From: Pseudomonadota bacterium
GTDB taxonomy: Bacteria; Pseudomonadota; Alphaproteobacteria; Acetobacterales; Acetobacteraceae
Length of the DNA stretch: 64,000 nt
NCBI GenBank assembly: GCA_021845595.1
Contig: JAJZVV010000005.1
Coordinates: 62,001-126,000, forward strand
Reading direction: 5' to 3'
The translations under genes were made by a program, and so were the position numbers. Below are positions 8,477 through 18,262 of this stretch, one piece after another. The stretch's first letter is position 1, and each line of letters starts with the position of its first letter. The notes below the pieces were generated by a model. That model made no database searches, was not told the origin of the DNA, and worked only from the letters and a program-made list of their open reading frames with translations.

Positions 8477-8627
8477 CGGGATGGTCCCTGGACGGTCGCC
8501 GGCAGGCAGCGCCGCGGCGACCAGAATGCAGCGCCAGCGGTGCAGCGTCGATACCGCTCGGCGCCGCAGCCGGCCCCGGCGATCAGGCCACTGGCGGGAC
8601 GGCGGATCTGTGCTAAAGCGCCGCGCC

Positions 8628-9584
8628 ATGCGCCATTTCCTGGACTTCGAGAAGCCGATCGCCGAACTCGAGGGCAAGATCGACGAGCTCCGCCGCATGT
8701 CGGAGCCGAACGGCATCAATATCGCCGAGGAGGTCGCCCGGCTGACCGAGAAGGCGGACAAGCAGCTTCGCCTGACCTACGCGAAGCTGTCCGCCTGGCA
8801 GAAGACACAGGTGGCGCGCCATCCCGAGCGGCCCAAGGCCTCGGACTATCTGCGCGCCCTGATCGCCGACTACACCCCGCTCGCCGGCGATCGCGCCTTC
8901 GCCGACGATGCCGCCGTGCTCGGCGGGCTCGGCCGATTCGAAGGCCGGTCCGTGGTCGTGCTCGGCACCGAGAAGGGCGCGGACACCGAGAGCCGGGTGA
9001 AGCATAATTTCGGCATGGCGCGCCCGGAGGGCTACCGCAAGGCGCGCCGCCTGATCGAGCTCGCCGGGCGCTTCGCGCTGCCGGTCCTGAGCTTCGTCGA
9101 TACCTCCGGCGCGTTTCCCGGCATCGAGGCCGAGGCCCGCGGCCAGGCGGAGGCGATCGCCCGCTCGATCGAGGCCTGCCTCGAGGCGCCCGTGCCAGTC
9201 ATCGCGGTGATCGTCGGCGAGGGCGGTTCGGGCGGCGCCATCGCGCTCGCCGCCGGCGATCGGGTGCTGATGCTGGAGCACGCGATCTATTCGGTGATCT
9301 CGCCGGAAGGCTGCGCTTCCATTCTGTGGCGCGACGCCGCGCAGGCCGGCGCGGCCGCCGAGGCGCTGCGGCTGACCGCGGACGATCTGAAGCGGCTGCG
9401 TCTGGTCGATGCCGTGGTCGGCGAGCCGCTCGGCGGTGCCCACCGCGCTCCGGAGACGGCGATCGCCGCGGTCGGCCGGGCGATCGCCGCGGAGCTGCCG
9501 GGCTTGCTCGCGCTGGACCCGGTCGCGCTGAAGGCGCGGCGGCGGGAGAAGTTCCTCGAGATGGGCCGCGAAGGGTTGGGCTGA
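8628..9584 (+). CDS. accA: Acetyl-CoA carboxylase carboxyltransferase subunit alpha
   Basis: This is the 318-residue alpha subunit of the acetyl-CoA carboxylase carboxyltransferase, which with AccD moves the carboxyl group from carboxybiotin to acetyl-CoA in the first step of fatty acid synthesis. Family landmarks are the opening FLDFEKPIAELEGKI, the central MARPEGYRKARRLIELA and DTSGAFPGIEAEARGQAEAI, and the glycine-rich GEGGSGGAIALA loop followed by YSVISPEGCASILW. The ATG at 8628 gives the standard start (MRHFLDFEKP). It is a single gene here; accD is not nearby. Confidence 0.96.
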   Translation: MRHFLDFEKPIAELEGKIDELRRMSEPNGINIAEEVARLTEKADKQLRLTYAKLSAWQKTQVARHPERPKASDYLRALIADYTPLAGDRAFADDAAVLGGLGRFEGRSVVVLGTEKGADTESRVKHNFGMARPEGYRKARRLIELAGRFALPVLSFVDTSGAFPGIEAEARGQAEAIARSIEACLEAPVPVIAVIVGEGGSGGAIALAAGDRVLMLEHAIYSVISPEGCASILWRDAAQAGAAAEALRLTADDLKRLRLVDAVVGEPLGGAHRAPETAIAAVGRAIAAELPGLLALDPVALKARRREKFLEMGREGLG

Positions 9585-9720
9585 GCCGCCGCCTCGGGCT
9601 TGATGGCGGGGCCGTCGCCGCGCGACAATCACCCGCGCTACAGGCGCCCGCCCTACAGACGTATGCGCTGCCGGCGGAGGCACCGCGGGCGGCGGACCTG
9701 CTCACCGGAACGGAGCCGGC

Positions 9721-11565
9721 ATGGATCTGAGAGCCTGCGCCTGCGGCAGCGGGCTGCGACATCTGCGCTGCTGCGGCCTCGACCTCGCCACACTCAGCCC
9801 GCCGGGGGCGTGCGAGCCGGTGCGGCCGTTGCTGGCCGAGGCGCAGGCAGCGCTTGCGGCGCAGCCGGAGCGGGCCGAGGCGGCGCTGCTGGCGCTGCTC
9901 GAACTGGCACCGGGCTTCGAGGAGGCGCTGCGCCTGCTCGCCACGCTGCGGGCACGCCAGGGCCGAGCGGGCGCCGAGGAGGTGCTGCTGCGCCGCATCG
10001 TCGCGATCAATCCCAATAATTTCTGGGCCACCAACGATCTCGCGCTGCTGCTGCTCCGCACCGGTCGCGCCGCCGAGGCGGAGACCCATGCCCGCAACGG
10101 CCTGCGCATCGCCCCGCGCGAGGCGCAAGCGCATAACCTGCTCGGCCTGGTCCTGACCGAGATCGGCCGCCCGCACGCCGGCGAGCATCATTATCGCCAG
10201 GTGCTGACCCTGGTCGCGCAGCCGGACGCGGGCTTGCTGGCGAATCTCGCCTGGAACCTGAAATCCCAGGGACGGGCGGCGGAGTCGCGTGCCGTCTACG
10301 AGCAGGCCACGGCACGCGACCCGAATCTCTACCAGACGTGGCTCGGCTGGGCGCGGCTGGAGGAAGCCGACCGGCGACTAGACCGGGCGCGCGAGCTGCT
10401 CGGGCACGCGGCGAACCTGGCGCCGGAGGATCCCGGCGTGCGCATGATGAGCGCCATCCTCACCGCGCGGGAAGGACGGCCGGAGGCGGCGCTGGCCGAG
10501 ATCGACCGCCTCGGGGACCACGGCGGCCAGGAGCTCGGCGCCAACGAGTGGGTGGAAAAAGGGCGTCTGCTCGACCAGCTCGGGCGCCCGGACGAGGCGT
10601 TCGCCGCCTTCACCGCGGGCAAGGCCAAGGCCCGCGCCGCGCTCGGCCACGGCTATCTCGCCGAGCAGGCGGCGGAGCAGGCGCGGCGGCTGCGCGGCTT
10701 CTTCACCGCGGACCGGCTGGCCTTCATCCCCCGCGCCCGTCCCGCGCCAGCCGGCCCCCAGCCGATCTTCGTGCTCGGCTTTCCGCGATCCGGCACGACG
10801 CTGGTCGAGCAGATGCTGTCCTGCCACGCCGACATTTCGGCCGGCGACGAGCTGCCGATCATCCATGACCTCACCCAGGCCATCCCACGCCTGCTCAACA
10901 GCCCGCTCGCCTATCCCGAGGCGCTGTGCGAGCTGTGGATGGCCGAGCAGCGCACCGCGCTCGACCGGCTGCGCACGCTCTATCTCGACGGCGCGCGCGA
11001 GCTCGGCGCTGCCCCGCCCGGCGACGATCGGGACGGCGAAGCGTCGCGCCCGACATGGTTCACCGACAAGATGCCGCTGAACGAGACGCATCTCGGCCTC
11101 ATCGGGCTGCTCTTCCCCGATGCGCCGCTGATCCATGTGCTGCGCCATCCGCTCGATGTCGTGCTCTCGGTGTTCGCCAACCAGCTCACGCACGGGTTCT
11201 TCTGTGCCTTCGAGCTCGAAGGCGTGGCGCGGCACTACGCGCTCACGATGGACCTCGTCGCGCATTATCGCGCCGAGATGACCCTGCGCTACCTGCCGCT
11301 CCGCTACGAGGATCTCATCGCCGATCCGCAGGCGTCGATGCGCCGCGTGCTCGCCCACATCGGCGCCCCCTTCGACCCGGCCTGCCTCGAGTTCCACGCC
11401 AACCCGCGCCACGCCCGCACCGCCAGCTACGCGCAGGTGACCGAACCGCTCTACGACCGCTCCGTGTTCCGCTACCGGCGCTACCTGAGCGCGCTGGCGC
11501 CGGTCGTGCCGCTGCTCGAACCGGTGATCGCCCGTCTCGGCTACCGCATCGAGGCGCCGACATGA
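9721..11565 (+). CDS. TPR-repeat protein with C-terminal sulfotransferase domain
   Basis: This 614-residue protein begins with a short Cys-rich motif (CACGSGLRHLRCC, resembling a SEC-C zinc knuckle), continues with about six to eight TPR helical repeats (residues about 30-330), and ends in a sulfotransferase domain. The PAPS-binding loop is clear: FVLGFPRSGTTLVEQMLSCH (about 350-369). A second PAPS-contact region is HVLRHPLDVVLSVF. Such proteins transfer sulfate from PAPS to a carbohydrate or protein, the TPRs binding the acceptor. The gene overlaps the next TPR gene by four bases (ATGA), so the two are translationally coupled. The acceptor is unknown. Confidence 0.82.
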   Translation: MDLRACACGSGLRHLRCCGLDLATLSPPGACEPVRPLLAEAQAALAAQPERAEAALLALLELAPGFEEALRLLATLRARQGRAGAEEVLLRRIVAINPNNFWATNDLALLLLRTGRAAEAETHARNGLRIAPREAQAHNLLGLVLTEIGRPHAGEHHYRQVLTLVAQPDAGLLANLAWNLKSQGRAAESRAVYEQATARDPNLYQTWLGWARLEEADRRLDRARELLGHAANLAPEDPGVRMMSAILTAREGRPEAALAEIDRLGDHGGQELGANEWVEKGRLLDQLGRPDEAFAAFTAGKAKARAALGHGYLAEQAAEQARRLRGFFTADRLAFIPRARPAPAGPQPIFVLGFPRSGTTLVEQMLSCHADISAGDELPIIHDLTQAIPRLLNSPLAYPEALCELWMAEQRTALDRLRTLYLDGARELGAAPPGDDRDGEASRPTWFTDKMPLNETHLGLIGLLFPDAPLIHVLRHPLDVVLSVFANQLTHGFFCAFELEGVARHYALTMDLVAHYRAEMTLRYLPLRYEDLIADPQASMRRVLAHIGAPFDPACLEFHANPRHARTASYAQVTEPLYDRSVFRYRRYLSALAPVVPLLEPVIARLGYRIEAPT

Positions 11566-12956
11566 GCGAAACACAGGACCCGCTCGCCCCGCTGCTCGCC
11601 GAGGCCAGCGCCGACGAGCAGGCGGGCCGTCTGGACGCCGCCGAAGCCCGGCTGGCGGCGGCACTGCGGCAGGCGCCGGAGCATCCGCACGCGCTGCATC
11701 TTTCCGGCATCGTCGCCTTCCGCCGCGGCCGTGAGGGCGAGGCGCGGGCGCTGATGGAGCGCTCCATCGCGCTGGCGCCAGACATGGCGCTCTATCACCG
11801 CAATATCTGCGCCATCTACCGTGCCCTCGGCCGGCTCGAAGAGGGGCGTGAGGCGGGGCTGCGCGCCATCGCCCTCGCTCCCGACGATGCCCACGCATAC
11901 GCCAACCTCGCCATCATTCACTATGACCTGCTCGAGCTCGAGGAAGGGCTTGCCTGTTCGGACCGGGCGCTCGAACTCAGCCCGGAACTGCCGGACGCCC
12001 ATTTCGAGCGCGCCGAGGTGCTGCTGCTGCGCGGGCGGTTGGACCAGGGCTGGGAGGAGTACGAGTGGCGCTTCAAGCTGCCCCAGGCCGGCCGGATGCT
12101 GCCCAAGGGCGAGGTGGCGCAATGGGACGGCGAGCGCCGCAGCGATGGCCGGCTGCTGCTGATCGGCGATCAGGGCTTCGGCGACGTGATCCAGTTCGCT
12201 CGCTACATCCCCTGGGCCGCCGCGCGCTGGCCCGACATGGTCGCGGCATGCAGCGCGGAGATGCGGCCGGTCCTGGCGCAGTTTCCCCAGCTCGCCAGCA
12301 TCCACGACCGCTGGGAGGACGTGCCGAGCTTCGACGCCTATTGCCCGCTCTCCGGCCTGCCGCGCCTGGCCGGCACACGGGTGGAGAACATCCCCGGCAC
12401 GGTGCCGTATCTCCACGCCGACCCGGCGCGCATCCTGCACTGGGCGGGGCGGTTGGATCGGCTCCTGCCGTCGGGTCTGCCGCGGGTCGCGCTGGCGTGG
12501 GCGGGGCGGCCGGCGCACAACAACGACCGCAACCGCTCGACCACGCTGGAGCGGCTCGCGCCCATCCTCGCCGTGCCGGGCGTCGCGTTCGTCTCGCTGC
12601 AGAAAGGGCCGGCGCGGAGCGGCATCGGCGCCTATTTCGGGGCGGCGCCGCTGCTCAATCTCGGCCCCTCGCTCGAAACCTTCGCCGACACCATGGCCGT
12701 TCTGGCCTGTGTCGACCTGGTCATTGCCGTCGACACCTCGGTCGTGCATCTCGCCGGCGCGATGGCGCGCCCGGTCTGGACTTTGCTGCCGTTCGCGCCG
12801 GACTGGCGGTGGCTGCTGAACCGGCCGGACACGCCGTGGTACCCGACGATGCGCCTCTATCGCCAGACGGCCCCGCGCGCGTGGGACGAACTGGCCGGCC
12901 GCGTCGCGACCGACCTGGCCGGTTTTCGCGACGAGATTCAGCGCCCCAGGGCGTAG
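11562..12956 (+). CDS. TPR-repeat protein with GT9/GT41-like glycosyltransferase domain
   Basis: This 464-residue protein has TPR repeats in its first 180 residues (for example AEARLAAALRQAPEHPHALH) and a C-terminal domain resembling glycosyltransferase family 9 or the O-GlcNAc-transferase-like bacterial proteins. Landmarks are GDQGFGDVIQFARYIPWAAA near residue 200, ALAWAGRPAHNNDRNRS near 310 and DLVIAVDTSVVHLAGAMARP near 390, the last being the nucleotide-sugar-site pattern of these families. It overlaps the preceding sulfotransferase gene by four bases and probably acts on the same acceptor. Its stop overlaps the opposite-strand neighbour by 19 bp. The sugar donor is not predictable. Confidence 0.78.
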   Translation: MSETQDPLAPLLAEASADEQAGRLDAAEARLAAALRQAPEHPHALHLSGIVAFRRGREGEARALMERSIALAPDMALYHRNICAIYRALGRLEEGREAGLRAIALAPDDAHAYANLAIIHYDLLELEEGLACSDRALELSPELPDAHFERAEVLLLRGRLDQGWEEYEWRFKLPQAGRMLPKGEVAQWDGERRSDGRLLLIGDQGFGDVIQFARYIPWAAARWPDMVAACSAEMRPVLAQFPQLASIHDRWEDVPSFDAYCPLSGLPRLAGTRVENIPGTVPYLHADPARILHWAGRLDRLLPSGLPRVALAWAGRPAHNNDRNRSTTLERLAPILAVPGVAFVSLQKGPARSGIGAYFGAAPLLNLGPSLETFADTMAVLACVDLVIAVDTSVVHLAGAMARPVWTLLPFAPDWRWLLNRPDTPWYPTMRLYRQTAPRAWDELAGRVATDLAGFRDEIQRPRA

Positions 12957-13507
12957 AACTCGGCGTTCGGACGGATCTCCATCGCATTGGCAAGCCGGTT
13001 GGACATGGCGAAAAAGGCCGCGATGGCGGCGATGTCCCACGTCTCTTCCGGCTCGAACCCCGCCTCGTCGAGCGCCGCGTGGTCGGCGGGCCCGATCTCG
13101 GCCGAGGCGACCGCGACCTTGACCGCATACTCGAGCATTGCGCGCTGACGCGGCGTGATCTCGGCGCGGCGCCAGTTGGTGGCGACCTGATCGGCGATGG
13201 TCTTGCTCTTGGCCCGGATACGCAGGATGGCGCCGTGGGCGATGACGCAATAATGGCACTGGTTGGCGGCCGAGGTGGCGACCACGATCATTTCCCGCTC
13301 GGCCTTGGTCAGCCCGCCGGGCCGCTCCATCAGCGCGTCATGGTAGGCGAAGAAGGCGCGAAATTCGTCCGGCCGGTAGGCGAGGGCGAGGAAGACGTTG
13401 GGCACGAAGCCCGACTTCTCCTGGACGGCAAGGATCCGCGCGCGGATATCCTCGGGCAGGGTAGCGATGTCGGGGATCGGAAATCGGCTGATCGTCTGGT
13501 CGGTCAT
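12938..13507 (-). CDS. Peroxidase-related AhpD/carboxymuconolactone-decarboxylase-family protein
   Basis: This 189-residue protein belongs to the AhpD-like fold. It carries the redox motif NQCHYCVIAHG (Cys-x-x-Cys with a following His), flanked by helices LTKAEREMIVVATSAA and ITPRQRAMLEYAVKVA, as in the uncharacterised peroxidase-related enzymes (the TIGR01926-like group). It probably reduces peroxides or acts as a thiol reductase in the cytoplasm. The start at 13507 (MTDQTISRFPIPD) is the family start; a longer frame upstream is low-complexity. It stands alone and convergent to the TPR glycosyltransferase gene. Confidence 0.85.
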   Translation of the reverse strand: MTDQTISRFPIPDIATLPEDIRARILAVQEKSGFVPNVFLALAYRPDEFRAFFAYHDALMERPGGLTKAEREMIVVATSAANQCHYCVIAHGAILRIRAKSKTIADQVATNWRRAEITPRQRAMLEYAVKVAVASAEIGPADHAALDEAGFEPEETWDIAAIAAFFAMSNRLANAMEIRPNAEFYALGR

Positions 13508-13646
13508 GGTCGCTGTCCTTGGTTGCGTGGCCCCTCGTCCGGCGCGAGTCGGCTCTCTCGCCAGGCCTGATGCGGCGCCGCGCCGCGCCACCGAGCATAC
13601 GATCCGGATTCACGCGATCGCAACCGGTTGCCCCTAGCCTGCGCGC

Positions 13647-14672
13647 ATGCGTCTGAAGATGTTTCACGCGTCCGGTATGACCGAGGCCATGGCTCAGGTG
13701 CGCCTGGAGCTTGGCCCGGACGCGCTGATCCTGGCGACGAGGCGGCTCGGCGACGGGGTCGAGGTCACCGCGGCGCTGGAGGATGACGCGCCGCCGCCGC
13801 TCGCGGTCGCCGCGCCGCCACCCCCGAACCCGGTGCACGCAGCTGCACTGGCCTATCATGGCGTGCCGCCCCGCCTCGCCGAACGTCTCACCGGGCGTCT
13901 CACCGGACGTCTCACCGGACGTCTCACCGGACGTCTCACCGGGCGCCTCGCCGGATGCCTCGGGGCGGCGGCGCAGGTCGGCCAGCACGATCACGAAGCG
14001 GCCCTGGCGAGCGCGCTCGCCGGCGAACTCCGCTTCGGCGAACTCGAACTCGCGCCGGGGGCACCGCCGCTGCTGCTGGTCGGCCCGCCCGGTGCGGGCA
14101 AGACGCTGACGGTTGCGCGCCTGGCGACCCGGCTCGTTCTTGCCCGTACGTCGCCACTGGTGATCACCGCCGATGGCAGGCGGGCCGGCGCAGTGGAGCA
14201 ACTCGCCGCTTTCACCCGCCTGCTCGGGCTGACGCTGCTCGCCGCGGACCACCCGCTGTCGCTCGGGCGTGCCCTCGCCCGCCGCCCGCCCGGCGCGCCG
14301 GTGCTGATCGACGCGCCCGGCATCGACCCTTTCGATCCGGCCCAGCGGGACGAACTCGCCGCCCTGGCGGCGACGGCGACCGCCCGCATCGCCCTGGTTC
14401 TGCCGGCTGGCATGGATGCCGCCGAGTGCGCCGACCTCGCCGGCGCCTTCGGCGGCCTGGGCGCGACGATGCTGATCGCCACGCGGCTCGACATCGCGCG
14501 CCGCATCGGCGGCCTGCTCGCCGCCGCGGACGCGGCCTCCCTGACGATGACCGAAGCGGGCACAGGCCCAGGCGCGGCCGACAGCCTGGTCGGGCTGAGC
14601 CCGGCCTACCTCGCCGCCCGCCTCATCCAGACCGCCCCTGCCAATGTCCAGCCCGGAGAGATGCCACGATGA
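13647..14672 (+). CDS. flhF: Flagellar biosynthesis SRP-type GTPase FlhF
   Basis: This 341-residue protein is an FlhF-type GTPase that places the flagellum. It opens MRLKMFHASGMTEAMAQVR, followed by LGPDALILATRRLGDGVEVTA, the B-domain signature. The G domain has P-loop GPPGAGKT (about 146-153), the SRP-GTPase signature TADGRRAGAVEQL, switch DAPGIDPFD in place of the usual DTAG, and TRLD for the TKLD base-recognition motif. The linker between the B and NG domains is a run of Arg-Leu-Thr-Gly repeats made by a 12-bp tandem repeat, which is unusual. It overlaps flhG by four bases. No other flagellar genes are in the window. Confidence 0.85.
   Translation: MRLKMFHASGMTEAMAQVRLELGPDALILATRRLGDGVEVTAALEDDAPPPLAVAAPPPPNPVHAAALAYHGVPPRLAERLTGRLTGRLTGRLTGRLTGRLAGCLGAAAQVGQHDHEAALASALAGELRFGELELAPGAPPLLLVGPPGAGKTLTVARLATRLVLARTSPLVITADGRRAGAVEQLAAFTRLLGLTLLAADHPLSLGRALARRPPGAPVLIDAPGIDPFDPAQRDELAALAATATARIALVLPAGMDAAECADLAGAFGGLGATMLIATRLDIARRIGGLLAAADAASLTMTEAGTGPGAADSLVGLSPAYLAARLIQTAPANVQPGEMPR
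13872..13955 (+). repeat. 12-bp tandem repeat inside flhF
   Basis: Five in-frame copies of the 12-bp unit CGTCTCACCGGG/A lie at 13884-13943, flanked by a diverged unit on each side (CGCCTCGCCGAA at 13872 and CGCCTCGCCGGA at 13944). Each unit codes for Arg-Leu-Thr-Gly (Arg-Leu-Ala in the flanks). Because the unit length is a multiple of three, copy-number change keeps the frame and alters only the FlhF linker length. Confidence 0.95.
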
Positions 14673-15457
14673 CACCTGAACGCGATCCTGCCCCGAGCGC
14701 GGCCCGGGGCCGCGTGGTCGCAGTCGCGTCGGGCAAGGGCGGGGTCGGCAAGACCTGGTTTGCCATCACGCTGGCCCACGCGCTGGCCCGCGCCGGCGAG
14801 CGCGTGCTGCTGTTCGACGGCGATCTCGGGCTGGCCAACGTCGATATCCAGCTCGGCCTTCTGCCGGAGCGCGATCTCGGCGCCGTCGTCGCCGGACGGG
14901 CGGCGCTGGCGGAGGCGACGGCGCGCTTTGCCGCCGGCGGATTCGATATTCTGGCCGGCCGCTCCGGCTCCGGCGCGCTCGCCGCCCTCGATCCGGCGAC
15001 GATCGAGCGCATGCTCGCCGAGCTGCGCGCGGCAGCCATCCGATACGACACGATCGTGCTCGATCTCGGCGCCGGACTGGATCGCGCCGTCCGGCGCATG
15101 GCCGCGGCGGCCGACATTCTGCTCGTGCTCGCGACCGACGAGCCGACCAGCCTCACCGACGCCTATGCGGTCCTGAAACTGCACGCGGCGGACCGTGGCG
15201 ACGGCGATGCCCGACTCGTCGTCAATCAGGCGCCGACGCGCGCCGCCGGGGAAAAGACCTTCGCCACGCTCGCCCGCGCCTGCGAGGCCTTTCTCCACCG
15301 CTCGCCACCGCTCGCCGGCGTGATCCGCCGCGACGAGCGGGTGCGCGACGCCATCCGACGGCAGGTGCCGATGCTGACACGCCACCCGGGCAGCGCCGCC
15401 GCCGAGGATGTGGAGGCGATCGCGGCCGGGCTGACCCGCGCCCGGCTGCCTGCCTGA
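14669..15457 (+). CDS. flhG: MinD-like ATPase FlhG (FleN)
   Basis: This 262-residue ParA/MinD-type ATPase controls flagellar number with FlhF. It has the deviant Walker A SGKGGVGKT near residue 20, the switch region FDGDLGLANVDIQLGLLPE near 46, Walker B-like TIVLDLGAGLD near 130 and the LATDEPTSLTDAYAVLK stretch seen in FlhG/FleN. The ATG overlaps the flhF stop as ATGA, so the pair is translationally coupled. A C-terminal amphipathic membrane-binding helix is not obvious. The gene could also be named fleN or ylxH. Confidence 0.85.
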   Translation: MTPERDPAPSAARGRVVAVASGKGGVGKTWFAITLAHALARAGERVLLFDGDLGLANVDIQLGLLPERDLGAVVAGRAALAEATARFAAGGFDILAGRSGSGALAALDPATIERMLAELRAAAIRYDTIVLDLGAGLDRAVRRMAAAADILLVLATDEPTSLTDAYAVLKLHAADRGDGDARLVVNQAPTRAAGEKTFATLARACEAFLHRSPPLAGVIRRDERVRDAIRRQVPMLTRHPGSAAAEDVEAIAAGLTRARLPA

Positions 15458-15470
15458 CCAGACGGCGTCG

Positions 15471-15809
<339 letters not shown>

Positions 15810-15820
15810 CGGGAACTCCT

Positions 15821-16054
15821 TCAGTCCGGGGCGGAGGTTTGCAGGGCAAGCGCGTGCAGGGCGCCGCCCATGCGGCCGCGCAGCGCGGCATAGACCAGCT
15901 GGTGCTGCTGCACGCGGCTCTTGCCGCGGAATTGCTCGCTGACGATGGACGCGGCGTAGTGGTCCCCGTCCCCGGCCAGATCCTCGATGGTCACGGTGGC
16001 ATCCGGCAGCGCCGCCTTGATCAGCGCCTCGATCTCGCCCACCGACATCGCCAT
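15821..16054 (-). CDS. BolA-family protein
   Basis: This 77-residue protein is a BolA/IbaG-like protein. It has the class II-KH-like layout with [22 protein letters not shown], where His and the Asp/Gly turn would ligate a shared cluster, and the helix [20 protein letters not shown]. BolA proteins bind CGFS glutaredoxins in iron-sulfur trafficking. It lies three bases after purL and 11 bases before grxD on the same strand, so it bridges the purine genes and the cluster-trafficking pair in one transcript. Confidence 0.92.
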   Translation of the reverse strand: MAMSVGEIEALIKAALPDATVTIEDLAGDGDHYAASIVSEQFRGKSRVQQHQLVYAALRGRMGGALHALALQTSAPD

Positions 16055-16057
16055 CGT

Positions 16058-18262
16058 CTATCCTCCGGGATCGGGTTCGGCCCCCGGACTGCCCATCCAG
16101 TCCGGGAAGAACCGCTCGTGCGCCGCGCGCAACTCAACCAGCGATATGGCGAGCCCGTCCGGGAGTGTCAAACCTGCCCCGCCGCTGCGCCCGAGGCGCA
16201 GTGCCGGAACCCCGGCGGCCGCGGCAGCGGCGAGCAGCGCCTCCCCGTCCGGGACGGCGGCGACGTAGCGGCCCTGATCCTCGCCGAACCAGAACGCGTG
16301 CGGCGGGATCGCGGGGCCGGCGGCGAGCCGCGCGCCGGTGTTCCCCGCTAGCGCCATCTCGGCCAGCGCGACCAGCAGGCCACCGTCGGAAACATCGTGG
16401 CAGGCGCGGATGTCGCCGGCCAGGATGCGGGCGCGGACGAAATCGCCGGCGCTTCGCTCGGCAGCGAGATCGACCGGCGGCGGCGGTCCGTCCTCGCGGC
16501 CGGCGATCTCGCGCAGCCACAGCGACTGGCCGAGCCAGCCCGCCGTGTGCCCGATCAGCACGAGGTCAAGCTCCGGCGCCAGCGCCAGGCCGACAGCATC
16601 GGCGGCATCCTCGAGCACGCCGAGCCCGCCGATCGCCGGCGTCGGCAGGATCGGGCTGCCGGCGGTCTCGTTGTAAAGGCTGACATTGCCGGAGACGACC
16701 GGGAAATCCAGCGCGCGGCAGGCCGCCGCCATGCCCTCGATCGCGGCGGCGAACTGACCCATGATCGCCGGCTTCTCGGGGTTGCCGAAGTTCATATTGT
16801 CGGTGATGGCGAGCGGCGTGGCGCCGACTGCGGTCAGGTTGCGCCAGGCCTCGGCCACCGCCTGAGCCCCGCCCGCGCGCGGATCGGCGGCGCAGTAGCG
16901 CGGTGTGCAGTCGGTCGTCAGCGCCAGCGCCCGCCTGTGCCCGTCGATCCGCACCACGGCGGCATCGGCGGCGCCGGGGCGCTTCACCGTCTGGCCGCCG
17001 ACCGTCGCGTCATACTGGTCCCAGACCCAGGCCCGCGAACAGAGATCGGGGCCGGCGATCAGGCGCAGCAGCGCCGGGCCGAGCCCGATCGGGTCGGCGA
17101 CGGGTTCCAGCGGCGGCGGCGGCGGCGTGAACTCGGTCGGCCGGTGATAGAGCGGCGCCTGATCGGCGAGCGGGGCGAGCGGGATGTCGGCCTCGACCGC
17201 GCCGCGATGGCGGACGGTGATCCGCCCGGTCTCGGTGAGATGGCCGATGACGGCGAAATCCAGCTCCCACTTCTCGAAGATCGCCCGCGCCATCGCCTCG
17301 CGGCCGGGGCGAAGCACGATGAGCATGCGCTCCTGGCTCTCCGACAGCATCATTTCGTACGCGCTCATGGCGGTCTCGCGCTGCGGCACCGCGTCCAGAT
17401 CGAGCGCGATGCCGACGCCGCCCTTGCCGGCCATTTCGACCGATGACGACGTGAGCCCCGCGGCGCCCATGTCCTGGATGGCGACGATGGCATCGGTGGC
17501 CATCAGCTCCAGGCAGGCCTCGATGAGCAGCTTCTCGGTGAAGGGATCGCCGACCTGCACCGTCGGCCGCTTGGCCTCGGCATCCTCGCCGAACTCGGCG
17601 CTGGCCATGGTGGCGCCGTGGATGCCGTCCCGCCCGGTCTTGGAGCCGACATAGACCACCGGGTTGCCGATGCCCGCGGCGGCGGAGAGGAAGATCCGGT
17701 CGGCCGGCGCGATGCCGACGGTCATGGCATTGACCAGCGGGTTGCCGTCATAGGCGGGGTGGAAATTGATCTCGCCGCCGACGGTGGGCACGCCGACGCA
17801 GTTGCCGTAGCCGCCGATGCCGCGCACCACGCCATCGACGACGCGGCGGGTCACCGGGTTCTCGGGGCTGCCGAAGCGCAGCGCGTTGAGGTTGGCCACG
17901 GGCCGCGCGCCCATGGTGAAGACGTCGCGAAGGATGCCGCCGACCCCGGTCGCCGCGCCCTGGTAGGGCTCGATGAAGCTCGGGTGGTTGTGGCTCTCCA
18001 TCTTGAAAATCGCCGCCAGCCCCTCGCCGATATCGACGACGCCGGCGTTCTCGCCCGGGCCGTGGATCACCCACGGCGCCGCGGTCGGCAACTGCTTCAG
18101 CCAGACGCGGGACGATTTGTAGGAGCAATGCTCGGACCACATGACCGAGAAGATGCCGAGCTCGGTCAGGCTCGGCGTCCGCCCGAGGATGGCCAGCACG
18201 CGGGCGTATTCCTCGTCGTTGAGCCCGAACTGGCGGGCAAGGTCGGCGGAAACCTCGGTCAT
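16058..18262 (-). CDS. purL: Phosphoribosylformylglycinamidine synthase subunit PurL
   Basis: This is the 734-residue ATP-dependent synthetase subunit of FGAM synthase, the small-type PurL that works with PurS and PurQ. It converts FGAR to FGAM using ammonia delivered by PurQ. Clear landmarks are [16 protein letters not shown] at the N-terminus, [20 protein letters not shown], and [19 protein letters not shown] in the first half; the C-terminal half carries [12 protein letters not shown] and [10 protein letters not shown]. The start at 18262 ([14 protein letters not shown]) overlaps the purQ stop by four bases. A much longer in-frame opening upstream reads antisense-like low complexity and is rejected. 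Confidence 0.97.
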   Translation of the reverse strand: MTEVSADLARQFGLNDEEYARVLAILGRTPSLTELGIFSVMWSEHCSYKSSRVWLKQLPTAAPWVIHGPGENAGVVDIGEGLAAIFKMESHNHPSFIEPYQGAATGVGGILRDVFTMGARPVANLNALRFGSPENPVTRRVVDGVVRGIGGYGNCVGVPTVGGEINFHPAYDGNPLVNAMTVGIAPADRIFLSAAAGIGNPVVYVGSKTGRDGIHGATMASAEFGEDAEAKRPTVQVGDPFTEKLLIEACLELMATDAIVAIQDMGAAGLTSSSVEMAGKGGVGIALDLDAVPQRETAMSAYEMMLSESQERMLIVLRPGREAMARAIFEKWELDFAVIGHLTETGRITVRHRGAVEADIPLAPLADQAPLYHRPTEFTPPPPPLEPVADPIGLGPALLRLIAGPDLCSRAWVWDQYDATVGGQTVKRPGAADAAVVRIDGHRRALALTTDCTPRYCAADPRAGGAQAVAEAWRNLTAVGATPLAITDNMNFGNPEKPAIMGQFAAAIEGMAAACRALDFPVVSGNVSLYNETAGSPILPTPAIGGLGVLEDAADAVGLALAPELDLVLIGHTAGWLGQSLWLREIAGREDGPPPPVDLAAERSAGDFVRARILAGDIRACHDVSDGGLLVALAEMALAGNTGARLAAGPAIPPHAFWFGEDQGRYVAAVPDGEALLAAAAAAGVPALRLGRSGGAGLTLPDGLAISLVELRAAHERFFPDWMGSPGAEPDPGG

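Noticed and set aside
13338-14675. A minus-strand frame with repeated Gly-Glu-Thr-Ser units
   Set aside because: It is the reverse reading of the 12-bp array in flhF; the plus frame has the FlhF motifs.
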